Positions 17,071 through 26,032 of a stretch of 64,000 nt of DNA are shown piece after piece. Source of the stretch: Endozoicomonas sp. G2_2. GTDB lineage: Bacteria; Pseudomonadota; Gammaproteobacteria; Nevskiales; Salinisphaeraceae. Within the stretch, counting starts at the first letter, position 1. Each line of letters begins with the position of its first letter. A program made the translations under genes and the position numbers. The DNA lies in NCBI RefSeq assembly GCF_017744135.1, contig NZ_JAGHQU010000003.1, positions 124,001 through 188,000 on the forward strand, written 5' to 3'. The notes beneath the pieces were generated by a model. It saw only the letters and a list, made by a program, of their open reading frames with translations. It was not told the DNA's origin and made no database searches.

Positions 17071-18894
17071 TTAGCCGTTTTCCGGAGCATCGGTGAAACC
17101 GCAGGCGTCGCGCGACGTGCAAAACAGTTGGGGCTGATCGGCAACGACACCGTTCACCGATACATCGGCGGTGCCAACCGACAGGCCCAGCAGGTTGAAC
17201 AACGGTTGCAAGAGCAGCGTTCCGAGCAGATCCAGCACTGGCCGAAGCAATGCCACGACGGTTGCCACGACCGGCGCGAGCAGGGCGGATGTCAACTCGC
17301 ACAGGATCGGTATGCACGTACCCAGAACGCGAACTTCGATCGCGCCAGGTTCGAAAAGCTGTGACGACAGCCGGGTTAAGCCGCAATTGAGCGCATCCGT
17401 GAGTGGTACACCGACGCGGTCAGTCTGTGGCTCGGCACCGGCCTGAGGCGGAAACGGACCATCGAACATTAGATTTTCGGTGCCGTAGTCGGCGCAGCCT
17501 GCCGAGCCCAGGTTCACGGTCAGGCCATCGGTAACTACCTGGGCGACGCCCGCGGCGTTTACCAGTGTTACTTCGCCGGCAGGCTCGGGATCTATGCGGT
17601 CGATATCGTCGAATTCGCCGACGCCGATCGTGGCAACCGCGGTATCGGTTTCCAGTTCGACGGTATGTTCGTCTTGCGGTGGGAAAGGTTTCGACGGGCC
17701 GGCACAGATGATGTCTTCCAGACGCGCTTCGGCACTCGCGGCCTTGATGAAAATCGGTAAATGTATAAGAGCCCCTCCAAGTGCTTTATCCAGTGCGCCG
17801 AGTACTTCGATATCAAGCTGAATATTGGCCTGACCCGTGCTCGCAACTGTCCGGTAGTCGTTGTTCGCGTTTCGTCCGGCCCGCCCCGCGTCGATCTGGC
17901 GCGGCTCGATGATGTTGATTTCCGCTGCGACCTTCGCGAGACCGCCGAGATCGATGCTCGCCGGCAGGGAAATCGGGCTACCGGTGTTGGCTGTCTGTGC
18001 AAGTCCGGTGAGCAGGTCGGCCACATTGACTGGTAAGGCATCGAGCGTGTTCTCCAGACCCGTCTCGATATTGAGGATGTCGCCAAACAACACCTTGCGG
18101 TTCGGATCGGCCACGTCTGCAAGCGCGCCAAGCGCTCCACCGGCCAAGTCATCCACGCTGCTGATGGTCGCATTGACCGCACCGGCCAGTAAGTCCAGTG
18201 CCGCGGGTAGGCTCAATTCCGTGTCAAGCAGTTCATCGAGGCTCGCGATACGCGCGTCGACATCGAGCAGATCGGCAATGGTGATATCGCTCTCCGCCAA
18301 GCCTTTGTAGGAAGCGGCATCAAGACTGACTGGGCCGCCGAGCAAGGCCGAAAGCAGGCCGTTCGTACCATCGACACCGCCGATGTCTAGGAGCGTGCTT
18401 CCGGCACTGATGCTGGCCATCGGTTCGCTGATCGCGGCCGCCGTCGCACTCAGTTCAACGGTTTCGTCGTCGAATGCACCGAGCAAGCGTCTCGGAGCTG
18501 GTCGCGAAAGCGTGATGCGTGCCGAATCCGCTGAATCATTGTCGGCGGATTGAAAATGATAAAGACCGCCCTCGGTGGTTCGCATGCCGAGATTCGTCGT
18601 GGAAGTGACGCTGTCGCTGTTCGTGAAGTTGCGGCTTAGCGAGTTTTCGACCGCCGTCTCGGCCGCGGTTTGCCGATTTTCGGGTTCGCCGACGCCGCAA
18701 GCGCTGATTGCGCGTGCCGCGTCCAATGCGGCTAGGTTCGTGGCGCTTTGCAACTTCGCCTGCGCCGCATAAAGCCGTCCCGTATCCACTGCCAGCGCCA
18801 GCAGCGCCACGGCCGCGACGATGAACGCGGCGGTCATGATGAGGATGGCGCCGCGCTGGCGGCTGGGGCGCTTGGGCATGCCGCGCTTGTTCAC
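17071..18894 (-). CDS. TadG-like pilus-assembly-type protein
   Basis: A protein of 607 residues. The N-terminus, basic then hydrophobic (RQRGAILIMTAAFIVAAVAL followed by ALAVDTGRLY), is the Flp pilus-assembly TadG-like anchor: type IV-pilin-like helix, then the AVDxGRLY motif. Residues about 50-75 have the AKLQSATNLAALDAAR continuation of that domain. The long remainder is Ala/Leu/Asp-rich, predicted exported, with a hydrophobic stretch near 540-570 and several cysteines, and has no recognised domain. No tad, rcp or flp genes are adjacent. The GTG at 18894 is used; ATG at 18879 is an alternative. Base composition looks less GC-rich than the neighbours. Confidence 0.72.
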   Translation of the reverse strand: MNKRGMPKRPSRQRGAILIMTAAFIVAAVALLALAVDTGRLYAAQAKLQSATNLAALDAARAISACGVGEPENRQTAAETAVENSLSRNFTNSDSVTSTTNLGMRTTEGGLYHFQSADNDSADSARITLSRPAPRRLLGAFDDETVELSATAAAISEPMASISAGSTLLDIGGVDGTNGLLSALLGGPVSLDAASYKGLAESDITIADLLDVDARIASLDELLDTELSLPAALDLLAGAVNATISSVDDLAGGALGALADVADPNRKVLFGDILNIETGLENTLDALPVNVADLLTGLAQTANTGSPISLPASIDLGGLAKVAAEINIIEPRQIDAGRAGRNANNDYRTVASTGQANIQLDIEVLGALDKALGGALIHLPIFIKAASAEARLEDIICAGPSKPFPPQDEHTVELETDTAVATIGVGEFDDIDRIDPEPAGEVTLVNAAGVAQVVTDGLTVNLGSAGCADYGTENLMFDGPFPPQAGAEPQTDRVGVPLTDALNCGLTRLSSQLFEPGAIEVRVLGTCIPILCELTSALLAPVVATVVALLRPVLDLLGTLLLQPLFNLLGLSVGTADVSVNGVVADQPQLFCTSRDACGFTDAPENG

Positions 18895-19059
18895 CTGTGC
18901 TTGTTCCCCGGTCGATGCGTCGGTCGGGCGACGCCTGGCGTAGACTGTGTCATATCACGCTATCGGCCGGTGTCGCTCCGGCTGAAGACGGGCCCATGGG
19001 CAGGCTTCGGCCGAGCGCGTAGACTTGCGCGCCCTTGAGCGGAGACAGCCACGGACCGC

Positions 19060-20850
19060 ATGACGATGCTGGAATATATCGTGACGCCGGTCGATGCGGC
19101 CGCGCATCGCTATCGTGTCGAGATGCGGGCGCGGGTGCGCGCCGGCCGGCCGTTGCGTCTGAATCTCGCGACCTGGATACCGGGCAGCTACGTGATCCGC
19201 GACTTCGCGCGGCACCTGCTGTCGATCGCGGCGAGCAGCGACGGCGAGACCGTGGCCGTGCGCTCGATCACGCGCCACGCCTGGGAATGCACGCCAGGCG
19301 GCAGCGAGCTGACGGTCGTCTGCGAGTTCTACGCGCGCGATGAATCGGTGCGCGCGGCATTTCTCGACGATACCCGCGCTTTCTTCAACTTCACCTCGCT
19401 GGCCCTGCGCCCGGCCGGGCGCGAAGACGCAGGGTGCCGTGTCACGCTCGAGCCGCCAAGCGGGATCGGCGACTGGGAGGTCGCCACCACGCTGCCTGCG
19501 GTCGAGATCGACAGCCGGGGCTACGGCGTCTACGAGACCGACAGCTACTGGGCGCTGATCGATCAGCCGGTCGCCATGGGTACCGCGATCGAGCACGTGC
19601 GCTTCGAGGTGCGCGGCGTACCGCACGCCTTCGTGCTGCTGGGCAGTCACGATGCCGATACCCAGCGTCTGGCCGCCGATCTGGCCGCGGTGTGCGAAGC
19701 CCAGGCGGCGGTCTTCGACGAGTTGCCGGCCCGCGAGTACCTGTTCCTGGCCCAGATCACCGCCAACGGTTTCGGCGGGCTGGAGCATCGCGAGTCGAGC
19801 GTGCTGCAGGTGCCGCGATCGGCGCTGCCTTCGCGCGTGCCGGCGGCCAACGGCGAGTCGGTACGCAGCGAGGCCTACGAAACCCTGCTGGGGCTGTGCA
19901 GCCACGAGTACTTTCATCTCTGGAACGTCAAGCGCATCCGTCCGCAGGCGGTGGCCGAGAACGATCTGCAGTCGGAAGCCTATTTTCGCGACCTCTGGGC
20001 CTACGAGGGCGTGACCTCCTATTTCGACGATCTCGGCCTCGTGCGTGCCGGGCTGATTTCGGAACAGGGCTATCTCGATCGGCTGGCGACGCTTGCCACG
20101 CGCATCGATCGCACGCCGGGGCGCCATCGTCAGAGCCTGTCGCAGTCCAGCTTCGATGCCTGGCTGAAGTTCTATCGGCCCGACGAGAACACGCCGAATG
20201 CGGTGATCAGCTACTACGGCAAGGGCGCGCAGTTCGCGCTCGGGCTGGATCTCAAGCTGCGCGTGGAAACCGACGGCGCGGTCTCGCTGGACGACGTCAT
20301 GCGCCGCGCCTGGCAGACGCACGGGCGCGATGATCGGCCGGTGCCCGAACACGGCCTGGCCCGAATTGCGGCCGATCTCAGCGGTCTCGACCTGGATGTC
20401 TTCGTCGAATCCCATCTGGAAACGATCATCGACGCGCCCTGGGCGGACTGGCTCGGCTATTTCGGCATCGACGCCATGTTCGCGCCCGGCAAGGACGACG
20501 AGGCCGTGCTGCGCGGGCGGCTGGGCGTTCGCATAGCCGGCGGCGTGCAGCCGCGGATCAGCCACGTGTTCGACGACACGCCGGCCCAGGCCGCCGGGCT
20601 GTCCCCGCAGGACCGGCTGGTCGCGATCGACGGCATCGAGATCGGCGCGAACCTCGCCGGTCAGTTGCGCCGCTACCCCGCCGGTGCGGTCGTGGCCGTG
20701 CATCTGTTTCGTAGCGACGAACTGCTGCTGCGCCATGTGACGCTCGGCGCAGCCGCGGCAGGTGAATGGAAATTGCGAATCGACGAGAATGCGGATTCCG
20801 CCGCTCATGCGCGCCGTGCATCGTGGTTGAATGATGTCCGCCCGACCTGA
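19060..20850 (+). CDS. M61-family metallopeptidase with PDZ domain
   Basis: A 596-residue glycyl-aminopeptidase-like enzyme. The zinc motif HEYFH (His282, Glu283, His286) is followed by LWNVKRIRP, the M61 signature, and the third ligand lies in WAYEGVTSYF (Glu316). A beta-rich N-terminal domain of about 150 residues precedes it, and a PDZ domain occupies about 500-570 (VFDDTPAQAAGLSPQDRLVAIDG). No signal peptide is evident, so the enzyme is probably cytoplasmic. ATG 19060 has GCGGAGAC ahead. The gene's 3' end overlaps the acyl-CoA synthetase by 20 bp. Natural substrates of bacterial M61 enzymes are poorly defined. Confidence 0.9.
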   Translation: MTMLEYIVTPVDAAAHRYRVEMRARVRAGRPLRLNLATWIPGSYVIRDFARHLLSIAASSDGETVAVRSITRHAWECTPGGSELTVVCEFYARDESVRAAFLDDTRAFFNFTSLALRPAGREDAGCRVTLEPPSGIGDWEVATTLPAVEIDSRGYGVYETDSYWALIDQPVAMGTAIEHVRFEVRGVPHAFVLLGSHDADTQRLAADLAAVCEAQAAVFDELPAREYLFLAQITANGFGGLEHRESSVLQVPRSALPSRVPAANGESVRSEAYETLLGLCSHEYFHLWNVKRIRPQAVAENDLQSEAYFRDLWAYEGVTSYFDDLGLVRAGLISEQGYLDRLATLATRIDRTPGRHRQSLSQSSFDAWLKFYRPDENTPNAVISYYGKGAQFALGLDLKLRVETDGAVSLDDVMRRAWQTHGRDDRPVPEHGLARIAADLSGLDLDVFVESHLETIIDAPWADWLGYFGIDAMFAPGKDDEAVLRGRLGVRIAGGVQPRISHVFDDTPAQAAGLSPQDRLVAIDGIEIGANLAGQLRRYPAGAVVAVHLFRSDELLLRHVTLGAAAAGEWKLRIDENADSAAHARRASWLNDVRPT

Positions 20851-22681
20851 AACCTGGATCGATCGCAACGAGGCCGACACCCTCTGTGATCTGTTCGCAG
20901 CGCGCGTCGCCCGCACGCCGGATGCGCTGGCCTATCGCTTCTACAGCCCGCGCCGCCATCAATGGATCGAGCTGAGCTGGGCCGAAGCGGCCGCGCGCGT
21001 GCAGCGCTGGCAGGCGGTGCTGGCCGAAGCCGGCGTGCAGCCGGGCGATCGGGTCGCGATCATGTTGCGCAACAGCCCCGAGTGGCTGCTCGTCGATCAG
21101 GCGGTCATGGGTTTGGGGGCGGTCACGGTCGGTCTGTTCTGTGCCGATACACCGGCCAGCAACGCGCATCTCATCGACGACAGTGGCGCGCGCGTACTGG
21201 TCGCGGTCAAGGCCGGTTGGGCGCAGCGCATCTTCGAGGCCGGCGAGTGTCCGCAACTGCACGCCGCATTCGTGTTCACCGGCGATATCGGAGCCGGTGA
21301 ACGCATCCGCTGCGCCGACGCCGCGCTGGCGCGCGCTCCGGAAGATCATCGCGCCGCCGTATCGGCACGTGCCGATGATCTGGCTAGTCTGGTCTATACC
21401 TCGGGTTCCACCGGCCGCGCCCGCGGCGCGATGCTCAGCCACGCCAATCTGCTGTTCAATGCCCACGCGGTCGCCGATGCGCTGCCCAGGGTGGAGGACG
21501 AGCACGCGCTGTCCTATGTGCCCCTGCCGCATTCCTACGAACGTGTGGTCAACGCCTATCGGGCGATGATCACGGGCGCGGTCATCACGTTCTGCCGGCA
21601 TCCGCGGTTTCTCGGCCTCACACTGGCCCGGGCGCCGGTGACCACTTTGGTGGGCGTGCCGCGGGTCTATGAACGTTTTTACATCGAGCTCAATCGCTGG
21701 CTGTCGCGGCGGCCGCGCTATGTACAGCGCCTGGTAGCGTTCACGATCAAGCTGGGCGAGTCGGTTTTCGAGCGCGAGCAGGGACGCAGCCGTCGACACG
21801 TCCGGCATTTGCTGTGGCCATTGCTGCGCCGTTTGGTCGCCCGGCGCTGCCTGCGTCTGTTTGGCGCGGACATGCAATATGCGGTGTCCGGCGCGGCAGC
21901 GTTGCCGTATCCGGTGGCGCGCACGCTGGTTGGCCTTGGGGTGCCGGTGTTGCAAGGCTATGGGCTGACCGAAGCCGGGCCGGTGGTCAGCGTGAACCGG
22001 CTGCACGACAACGCCCTCGACAGCGTCGGCATCGTGCTCGACGGCATCGAGACCAAGATCGGGCCGGACAACGAGTTGCTGGTGCGCTCCCCTGGCGTGA
22101 TGCGCGGCTACTGGAACGACGAAATCGCGACACGCCGCACGGTCTCGGCCGGCGGCTGGCTGCATACCGGCGACAAGGTCAGCCGGCTCGACAAGAATCG
22201 TCTCTATCTCACCGGGCGCATGAAGGAGGTCATCGTGATGACCACGGGCGAGAAAGCCTCGCCCGAACCCATCGAAGAGGCGCTGCGCCTGGATGAGCTC
22301 GTCGAACGCGCCGTGGTGGTCGGCGAGGCACGCCCGGTGCTCGCGGCGATCGTGAGCTGCCCGGCGGATGTGCTGGTGCCGGTCATGCAGCGTCTGAATC
22401 TCGATCCGGCATCGCCGGCGAGTCTGGCCAGCTCGCGGCTGGAAAATTTCTTCATCGAGCGTTTCGCGCGGCTGCTCGTGGGCTATCCGGCTCATGCCCA
22501 GATTCGACGCGTCGCGGTCACTACCGATCGCTGGAGCCAGGTCAACGGGCTCGTGACATCGACAGACAAGACACGCCGGCGCCGGGTCGCGCGCTGCTAT
22601 GCTCGCGACATCGCGCGTCTGTATGGCCGGCGGGCGCCGGGCGAGAAGGCGGACGTGTCGCAGAACACGAATCTGGGCTAG
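20831..22681 (+). CDS. Long-chain acyl-CoA synthetase (AMP-forming)
   Basis: Activates fatty acids to acyl-CoA through an acyl-adenylate. The 616 residues carry the ANL-superfamily motifs: P-loop YTSGSTGRARG at about 189-199, GYGLTEAGPVVS near 375, HTGDK near 445, and GRMKEVIVMTTGEKASPEPIE. The length and the PLPHSYERV block place it in the FAA1/FadD15-like group. It begins inside the end of the peptidase gene and is followed after 12 bp by plsY, an acyltransferase of phospholipid synthesis, which fits a lipid role. Chain-length preference is not readable from sequence. Confidence 0.88.
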   Translation: MMSARPETWIDRNEADTLCDLFAARVARTPDALAYRFYSPRRHQWIELSWAEAAARVQRWQAVLAEAGVQPGDRVAIMLRNSPEWLLVDQAVMGLGAVTVGLFCADTPASNAHLIDDSGARVLVAVKAGWAQRIFEAGECPQLHAAFVFTGDIGAGERIRCADAALARAPEDHRAAVSARADDLASLVYTSGSTGRARGAMLSHANLLFNAHAVADALPRVEDEHALSYVPLPHSYERVVNAYRAMITGAVITFCRHPRFLGLTLARAPVTTLVGVPRVYERFYIELNRWLSRRPRYVQRLVAFTIKLGESVFEREQGRSRRHVRHLLWPLLRRLVARRCLRLFGADMQYAVSGAAALPYPVARTLVGLGVPVLQGYGLTEAGPVVSVNRLHDNALDSVGIVLDGIETKIGPDNELLVRSPGVMRGYWNDEIATRRTVSAGGWLHTGDKVSRLDKNRLYLTGRMKEVIVMTTGEKASPEPIEEALRLDELVERAVVVGEARPVLAAIVSCPADVLVPVMQRLNLDPASPASLASSRLENFFIERFARLLVGYPAHAQIRRVAVTTDRWSQVNGLVTSTDKTRRRRVARCYARDIARLYGRRAPGEKADVSQNTNLG

Positions 22682-22693
22682 GGGAGACAGGCT

Positions 22694-23317
22694 TTGGGCA
22701 CGGTATTGCTCGTAGGGGTCGCGCTGATCGCGGCGTATCTGATCGGTTCGCTGTCGGGCAGCCTCCTGCTCGCCCGCGCGTTCGGGCGCGCCGATCCGCG
22801 CGCCAGCGGCAGCGGCAACGCCGGGGCGACCAACGCGCTACGCACCGGTGGCCGCGGCTACGGCGCTGCCGTGCTCGTCTTCGATCTGGTCAAGGGTGTC
22901 GTTGCCGCGCTGCTGTTGCCGGCGCTGTTCGGGCTCGGGTTCGCGGCTGCGCTCGCCTGCGGCGCCGCGGCGGTCATCGGGCACGTCTATCCCGTGTTTT
23001 TCGGTTTTCGCGGCGGCAAGGGCGCGGCCACGCTGATTGGCGTGCTGCTGGCGCTGCTGCCCGGCGCCCTGCTGCTGGGCGTAGCCGTCTGGATCGCGAC
23101 GCTGGTGGCGACCGGCTATGTGGGGCTGGCGACACTGCTCGGCATGGTCGGCGTCGCGCTGGCGACGCTGTTTGCCCCGGCCGCGGGCGCGGCCGCCAAG
23201 CTGTTCGTGATCGCGATGACGGCGCTGATTTTCTATACCCACCGTGAAAACATACGGCGCCTGCGCGCAGGCAACGAGAACCGTTTCGAGCGCGTGATGC
23301 TGCGGCGCAAGCGCTGA
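22694..23317 (+). CDS. plsY: Glycerol-3-phosphate acyltransferase PlsY
   Basis: An integral membrane enzyme that transfers the acyl group of acyl-phosphate to glycerol-3-phosphate, the first step of phospholipid assembly. The 207 residues show five or more helices and the three PlsY motifs: SGSGNAGATNALR near 38-50, GHVYPVFFGFRGGKGAAT in the middle, and THRENIRRL near the C-terminus. Start is TTG at 22694 after GGGGAGACAG, a clear ribosome site. The last base of the stop codon is the first base of the birA start. The acyl-phosphate maker PlsX is not in the window. Confidence 0.94.
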   Translation: MGTVLLVGVALIAAYLIGSLSGSLLLARAFGRADPRASGSGNAGATNALRTGGRGYGAAVLVFDLVKGVVAALLLPALFGLGFAAALACGAAAVIGHVYPVFFGFRGGKGAATLIGVLLALLPGALLLGVAVWIATLVATGYVGLATLLGMVGVALATLFAPAAGAAAKLFVIAMTALIFYTHRENIRRLRAGNENRFERVMLRRKR

Positions 23318-24279
23318 TGGCCGCGCCCTCGCTGATCTCGCTGCTGGCCGACGGCGCCTGGCATCGCGGGCCCGCGCTGGCGCAGGCACTGGGCGTGAGC
23401 CGTGCGGCGGTCTCGAGCCGGGTGGGCGAACTGCGGGGGCTGGGCCTGGCGGTGCACGCGGTGGCCGGGCGTGGCTATCGGTTGGCCGCGCCGCTCGATC
23501 TCCTCGACGAGGCCGAGATCCGCAGCGCGCTCGGCCCCGGCGCCGCGCGTCTGGATGAGCTCATGGTTCTCGAGCGTACGGATTCCACCAACGCCGAACT
23601 CGCGCGTCGCGGCGGCGAAGGCATGCGCGCATGTCTAGCGGAATATCAGTCGGCGGGTCGGGGCCGCGCGCAGCGGCCTTGGGCTTCGCCGTTCGGTGCC
23701 AATCTCTATGTCTCGCTGGGCTGCGATCTCACCGGGCAGCGTGCACCGTTGGGCGCGCTCAGTCTCGCGGTCGGCGTCTGCGTGGTGGAAGCGCTGGCAG
23801 CCCGGGACGCGCAGTCGCTGGCGCTGAAATGGCCCAACGATATCTGGGCGGGCGCGCAGAAGCTCGGCGGTATTCTGATCGAGCACCGCGGTGAAATTGG
23901 CGGCCGCGCACGGTTGATCGTGGGCGTGGGCCTGAACGTGACTATGCAGCGCGATCAGGCACAGGCGGTGGATCAGCCGTGGACACGCCTGGCCGATCAC
24001 ATGGCCACGCTCCCCGGTCGCAATGTACTCGCGGCCGCCGTGGTGGCGGCGCTCATGGAAGCGGTCACCGGCTTCGAGCAGACCGGTTTCGACGCCTTTC
24101 GGGATCGCTGGGCGCGTTTCGACGCCGTGCGTGACCAGCCGGTGCGGATCATCGAATCCGACGGTGAGCGTATCGGGTTCGCGCGCGGCATCGCCGAGGA
24201 CGGCGCGTTGCGGGTCGAGATCAACGGTCAGACGCGATCGGTTTATTCCGGCGATGTGAGCCTGCGGCTGGCGCCATGA
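23317..24279 (+). CDS. birA: Biotin-[acetyl-CoA carboxylase] ligase / biotin repressor
   Basis: Attaches biotin to the carboxyl-carrier protein and, with the N-terminal domain, represses biotin genes. The 320 residues start with a winged-helix domain (ALAQALGVSRAAVSSRVGELR, about 20-40) followed by the catalytic core: ERTDSTN, the biotinyl-AMP loop GRGRAQRPW, KWPNDIW and KLGGILIE. The presence of the DNA-binding domain makes it the bifunctional E. coli type. It shares a base with the plsY stop and overlaps coaX by 4 bp (ATGA). birA-coaX next to tRNA and tuf is conserved in gammaproteobacteria such as Pseudomonas. Confidence 0.95.
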   Translation: MAAPSLISLLADGAWHRGPALAQALGVSRAAVSSRVGELRGLGLAVHAVAGRGYRLAAPLDLLDEAEIRSALGPGAARLDELMVLERTDSTNAELARRGGEGMRACLAEYQSAGRGRAQRPWASPFGANLYVSLGCDLTGQRAPLGALSLAVGVCVVEALAARDAQSLALKWPNDIWAGAQKLGGILIEHRGEIGGRARLIVGVGLNVTMQRDQAQAVDQPWTRLADHMATLPGRNVLAAAVVAALMEAVTGFEQTGFDAFRDRWARFDAVRDQPVRIIESDGERIGFARGIAEDGALRVEINGQTRSVYSGDVSLRLAP

Positions 24280-24992
24280 ATTTGTTGGTGGATATCGGCA
24301 ACACACGCTGCAAGTGGGCGCTCGGCGTTGCCGGGCAGTTGCGCGAAACGGGTGTGATGGTTCGTGCCGACACGCCGGACTGGACCGAACATCTGCCCGG
24401 CGCGGCAGTGGCGTCGATCGTGGTATCCAGCGTGGCCCAGCCGCAGGCGCTGGATGCGCTGCGCGCCCATGCCGAACGCCGTGGGGTCGCGATGCGCGTG
24501 CTGGAAAGCACGGCCCGGGCGGGTGCGCTGGTCAATGCCTACGCCGATCCCGCGCGTCTCGGGGTGGATCGCTGGATGGCCTGTATTGCCGCCGAGGCGG
24601 ATGGCGACGGCTCGGTATTGGTCGCCGACGCCGGCACAGCGCTCACGCTGGATTTTGTCGACGGCGCGTCGCGGCATCGCGGCGGGTTGATCACCCCGGG
24701 CGTGGCGACCATGCGCGGCGCCCTGCGTCGTCAGACCCAGCTGCGCCCGCGTAGTGAAGATGCCGCGCCCTCATGGCTGAACACCGACACCGACAGCGCG
24801 ATTGCTGCCGGCACGCTCCGCAGCGCCATCAGCCTGCTCGACGCCGCGGTCGGCGATCTGGCGCCGGGGCGCCTGCTGCTCACCGGCGGCGATGCCGCGC
24901 TGCTCGCGCCGCACTTGGCACATGCCTGGCAGCTGCGCCCGCACCTCGTGATGGAGGGGCTTGCCCTGCAGGCCGCGCGCGAAACGGGGTAG
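24276..24992 (+). CDS. coaX: Type III pantothenate kinase
   Basis: Phosphorylates pantothenate in the first committed step of CoA synthesis. The 238 residues have the ASKHA-fold motifs: phosphate-1 DIGNTRCKW at residues 6-14, GVDRWMA in the middle, and DAGTALTLDFV for the second phosphate loop, followed by GGLITPG. Type III enzymes use a monovalent cation and are not inhibited by CoA. The ATG overlaps the birA stop. The gene ends 64 bp before the tRNA-Thr gene, so read-through into the tRNA is possible. Confidence 0.94.
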   Translation: MNLLVDIGNTRCKWALGVAGQLRETGVMVRADTPDWTEHLPGAAVASIVVSSVAQPQALDALRAHAERRGVAMRVLESTARAGALVNAYADPARLGVDRWMACIAAEADGDGSVLVADAGTALTLDFVDGASRHRGGLITPGVATMRGALRRQTQLRPRSEDAAPSWLNTDTDSAIAAGTLRSAISLLDAAVGDLAPGRLLLTGGDAALLAPHLAHAWQLRPHLVMEGLALQAARETG

Positions 24993-25056
24993 CCAGGCCG
25001 GGTGTCAGGCGTCAGAATACGGGTGTTGGCGGCGTCCGCCGCCCGTCTTGCGCCCA

Positions 25057-25132
25057 GCCGGCGTAGCTCAGTTGGCAGAGCAGCTGTTTTGTAAACAGCA
25101 GGTCATCGGTTCGAACCCGGTCGCCGGCTCCA
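25057..25132 (+). tRNA. tRNA-Thr(TGT)
   Basis: A 76-nt cloverleaf: acceptor GCCGGCG / CGCCGGC, discriminator T and encoded CCA. The anticodon stem GCTGT / ACAGC holds loop TTTGTAA with anticodon TGT at 25090-25092; the T arm is ATCGG-TTCGAAC-CCGGT. It corresponds to E. coli thrU, the first gene of the thrU-tyrU-glyT-thrT-tufB cluster. Here it is separated from the other tRNAs by about 6.8 kb. Confidence 0.96.
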
Positions 25133-25561
25133 TCGCGCCGCGTGCTCGGTTTCGGCGATATCGGTATCAACGGCCACCCCGAACCGTCGGTGACGACGGC
25201 GTGTCCGCCGTGTCCGTCAGACGCTTCATGCTTGGCCTCGTATTCCAGCCCGCGCCCGGTGGCGCCACCTCTGAAGCGACTGTCGAAGCGACTGTTTTCA
25301 CACGCGGCGTTGCGCAAACCGCCCGCCCGTCGCGTTTGCGCGTATTACCCATTCGTCGGTCGTCGTGAAGCGCCTGCGCGGCCGCATACGTGGCCAGGCG
25401 TTGTCTGGCCGGTGGCGCTGCGCTGCACCATAGGTAATGTCGATAACACCATCGGCGCGCGCGATTTGACAGGTTTTCGGCGAAGTGTATTGCTGTAGCG
25501 AAGGCGTTCTGAAGTAAAACGCCACAAGAAATACGAACACCGAGAACAAAGGTCGAAAAAG
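25133..25561. other. Upstream region of the formate dehydrogenase operon
   Basis: A 429-bp stretch between tRNA-Thr and fdsG. It contains a tandem pair GAAGCGACTGT (25273-25283 and 25285-25295), a TTGACA promoter candidate at 25466, and a GGCGTT / AACGCC dyad at 25503-25523. Several open frames cross it but show no family motifs or ribosome sites, so no gene is called. Confidence 0.6.
25466..25493 (+). promoter_or_regulatory. Candidate sigma70 promoter of fds operon
   Basis: TTGACA (25466-25471) is perfect. After 16 bp comes TATTGC, a weak -10 match. It lies about 70 bp before the fdsG start and just upstream of a dyad with arms GGCGTT and AACGCC (25503-25523) that could be an operator in the leader. 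Confidence 0.4.
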
Positions 25562-26032
25562 ATGGCGAGGAGTAACGGCAAGGCCGATCCCGAGGTCGTC
25601 GCGATCTGTGCCCGTCACCAGGCCAGCGATGGCCCGCTGCTGCCGATTCTGCACGATGTGCAGGCGCATCATGGTTATGTGTCGGACGAGGCCATCCAGC
25701 AGATCGCCGACGAACTGAACCTGTCCCGTGCCGAGGTATTCGGCGTGGTGACGTTCTATCACGACTTTCATCGCGAGCCGCAACGTGCGCACAGCCTGAA
25801 AGTCTGTCGTGCCGAGGCCTGCCAATCCGTGGGTGGGCGTGATGTATGGGCCGCGGCCAGTACGGCTGCAGAACGCGGCCAGGGCGATGTGCAGCTCGAA
25901 GCCGTCTACTGTCTGGGCAACTGTGCCTGCGCACCCTCGGTCCAGCTGGACGGTAGAACGATCGGCCGCATGAACCCGGAACGCGTCAGCGCGCTGTTTT
26001 CCGCGGGCAGCGGCGCGGGGGTGGCTTCATGA
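25562..26032 (+). CDS. fdsG: NAD-dependent formate dehydrogenase, gamma subunit
   Basis: A 156-residue NuoE-like subunit that carries a [2Fe-2S] cluster and passes electrons in the soluble formate dehydrogenase FdsABGD. The ligands are Cys82 and Cys87 in KVCRAEAC and Cys117 and Cys121 in YCLGNCAC. The N-terminal helical region (LLPILHDVQAHHGYV) and GVVTFYHDF match the NuoE/HoxE family. The stop overlaps the fdsB start as ATGA. Being next to FdsA with a formate-dehydrogenase Cys motif separates it from the respiratory complex I genes. Confidence 0.93.
   Translation: MARSNGKADPEVVAICARHQASDGPLLPILHDVQAHHGYVSDEAIQQIADELNLSRAEVFGVVTFYHDFHREPQRAHSLKVCRAEACQSVGGRDVWAAASTAAERGQGDVQLEAVYCLGNCACAPSVQLDGRTIGRMNPERVSALFSAGSGAGVAS

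Noticed and set aside
20558-22495. 645-residue minus-strand frame over peptidase and acyl-CoA synthetase
   Set aside because: It overlaps two well-supported genes and its composition is that of an antisense shadow.
25142-25498. 118-residue frame in the fds upstream region
   Set aside because: There is no ribosome site, motif or conserved domain, and it covers regulatory sequence.
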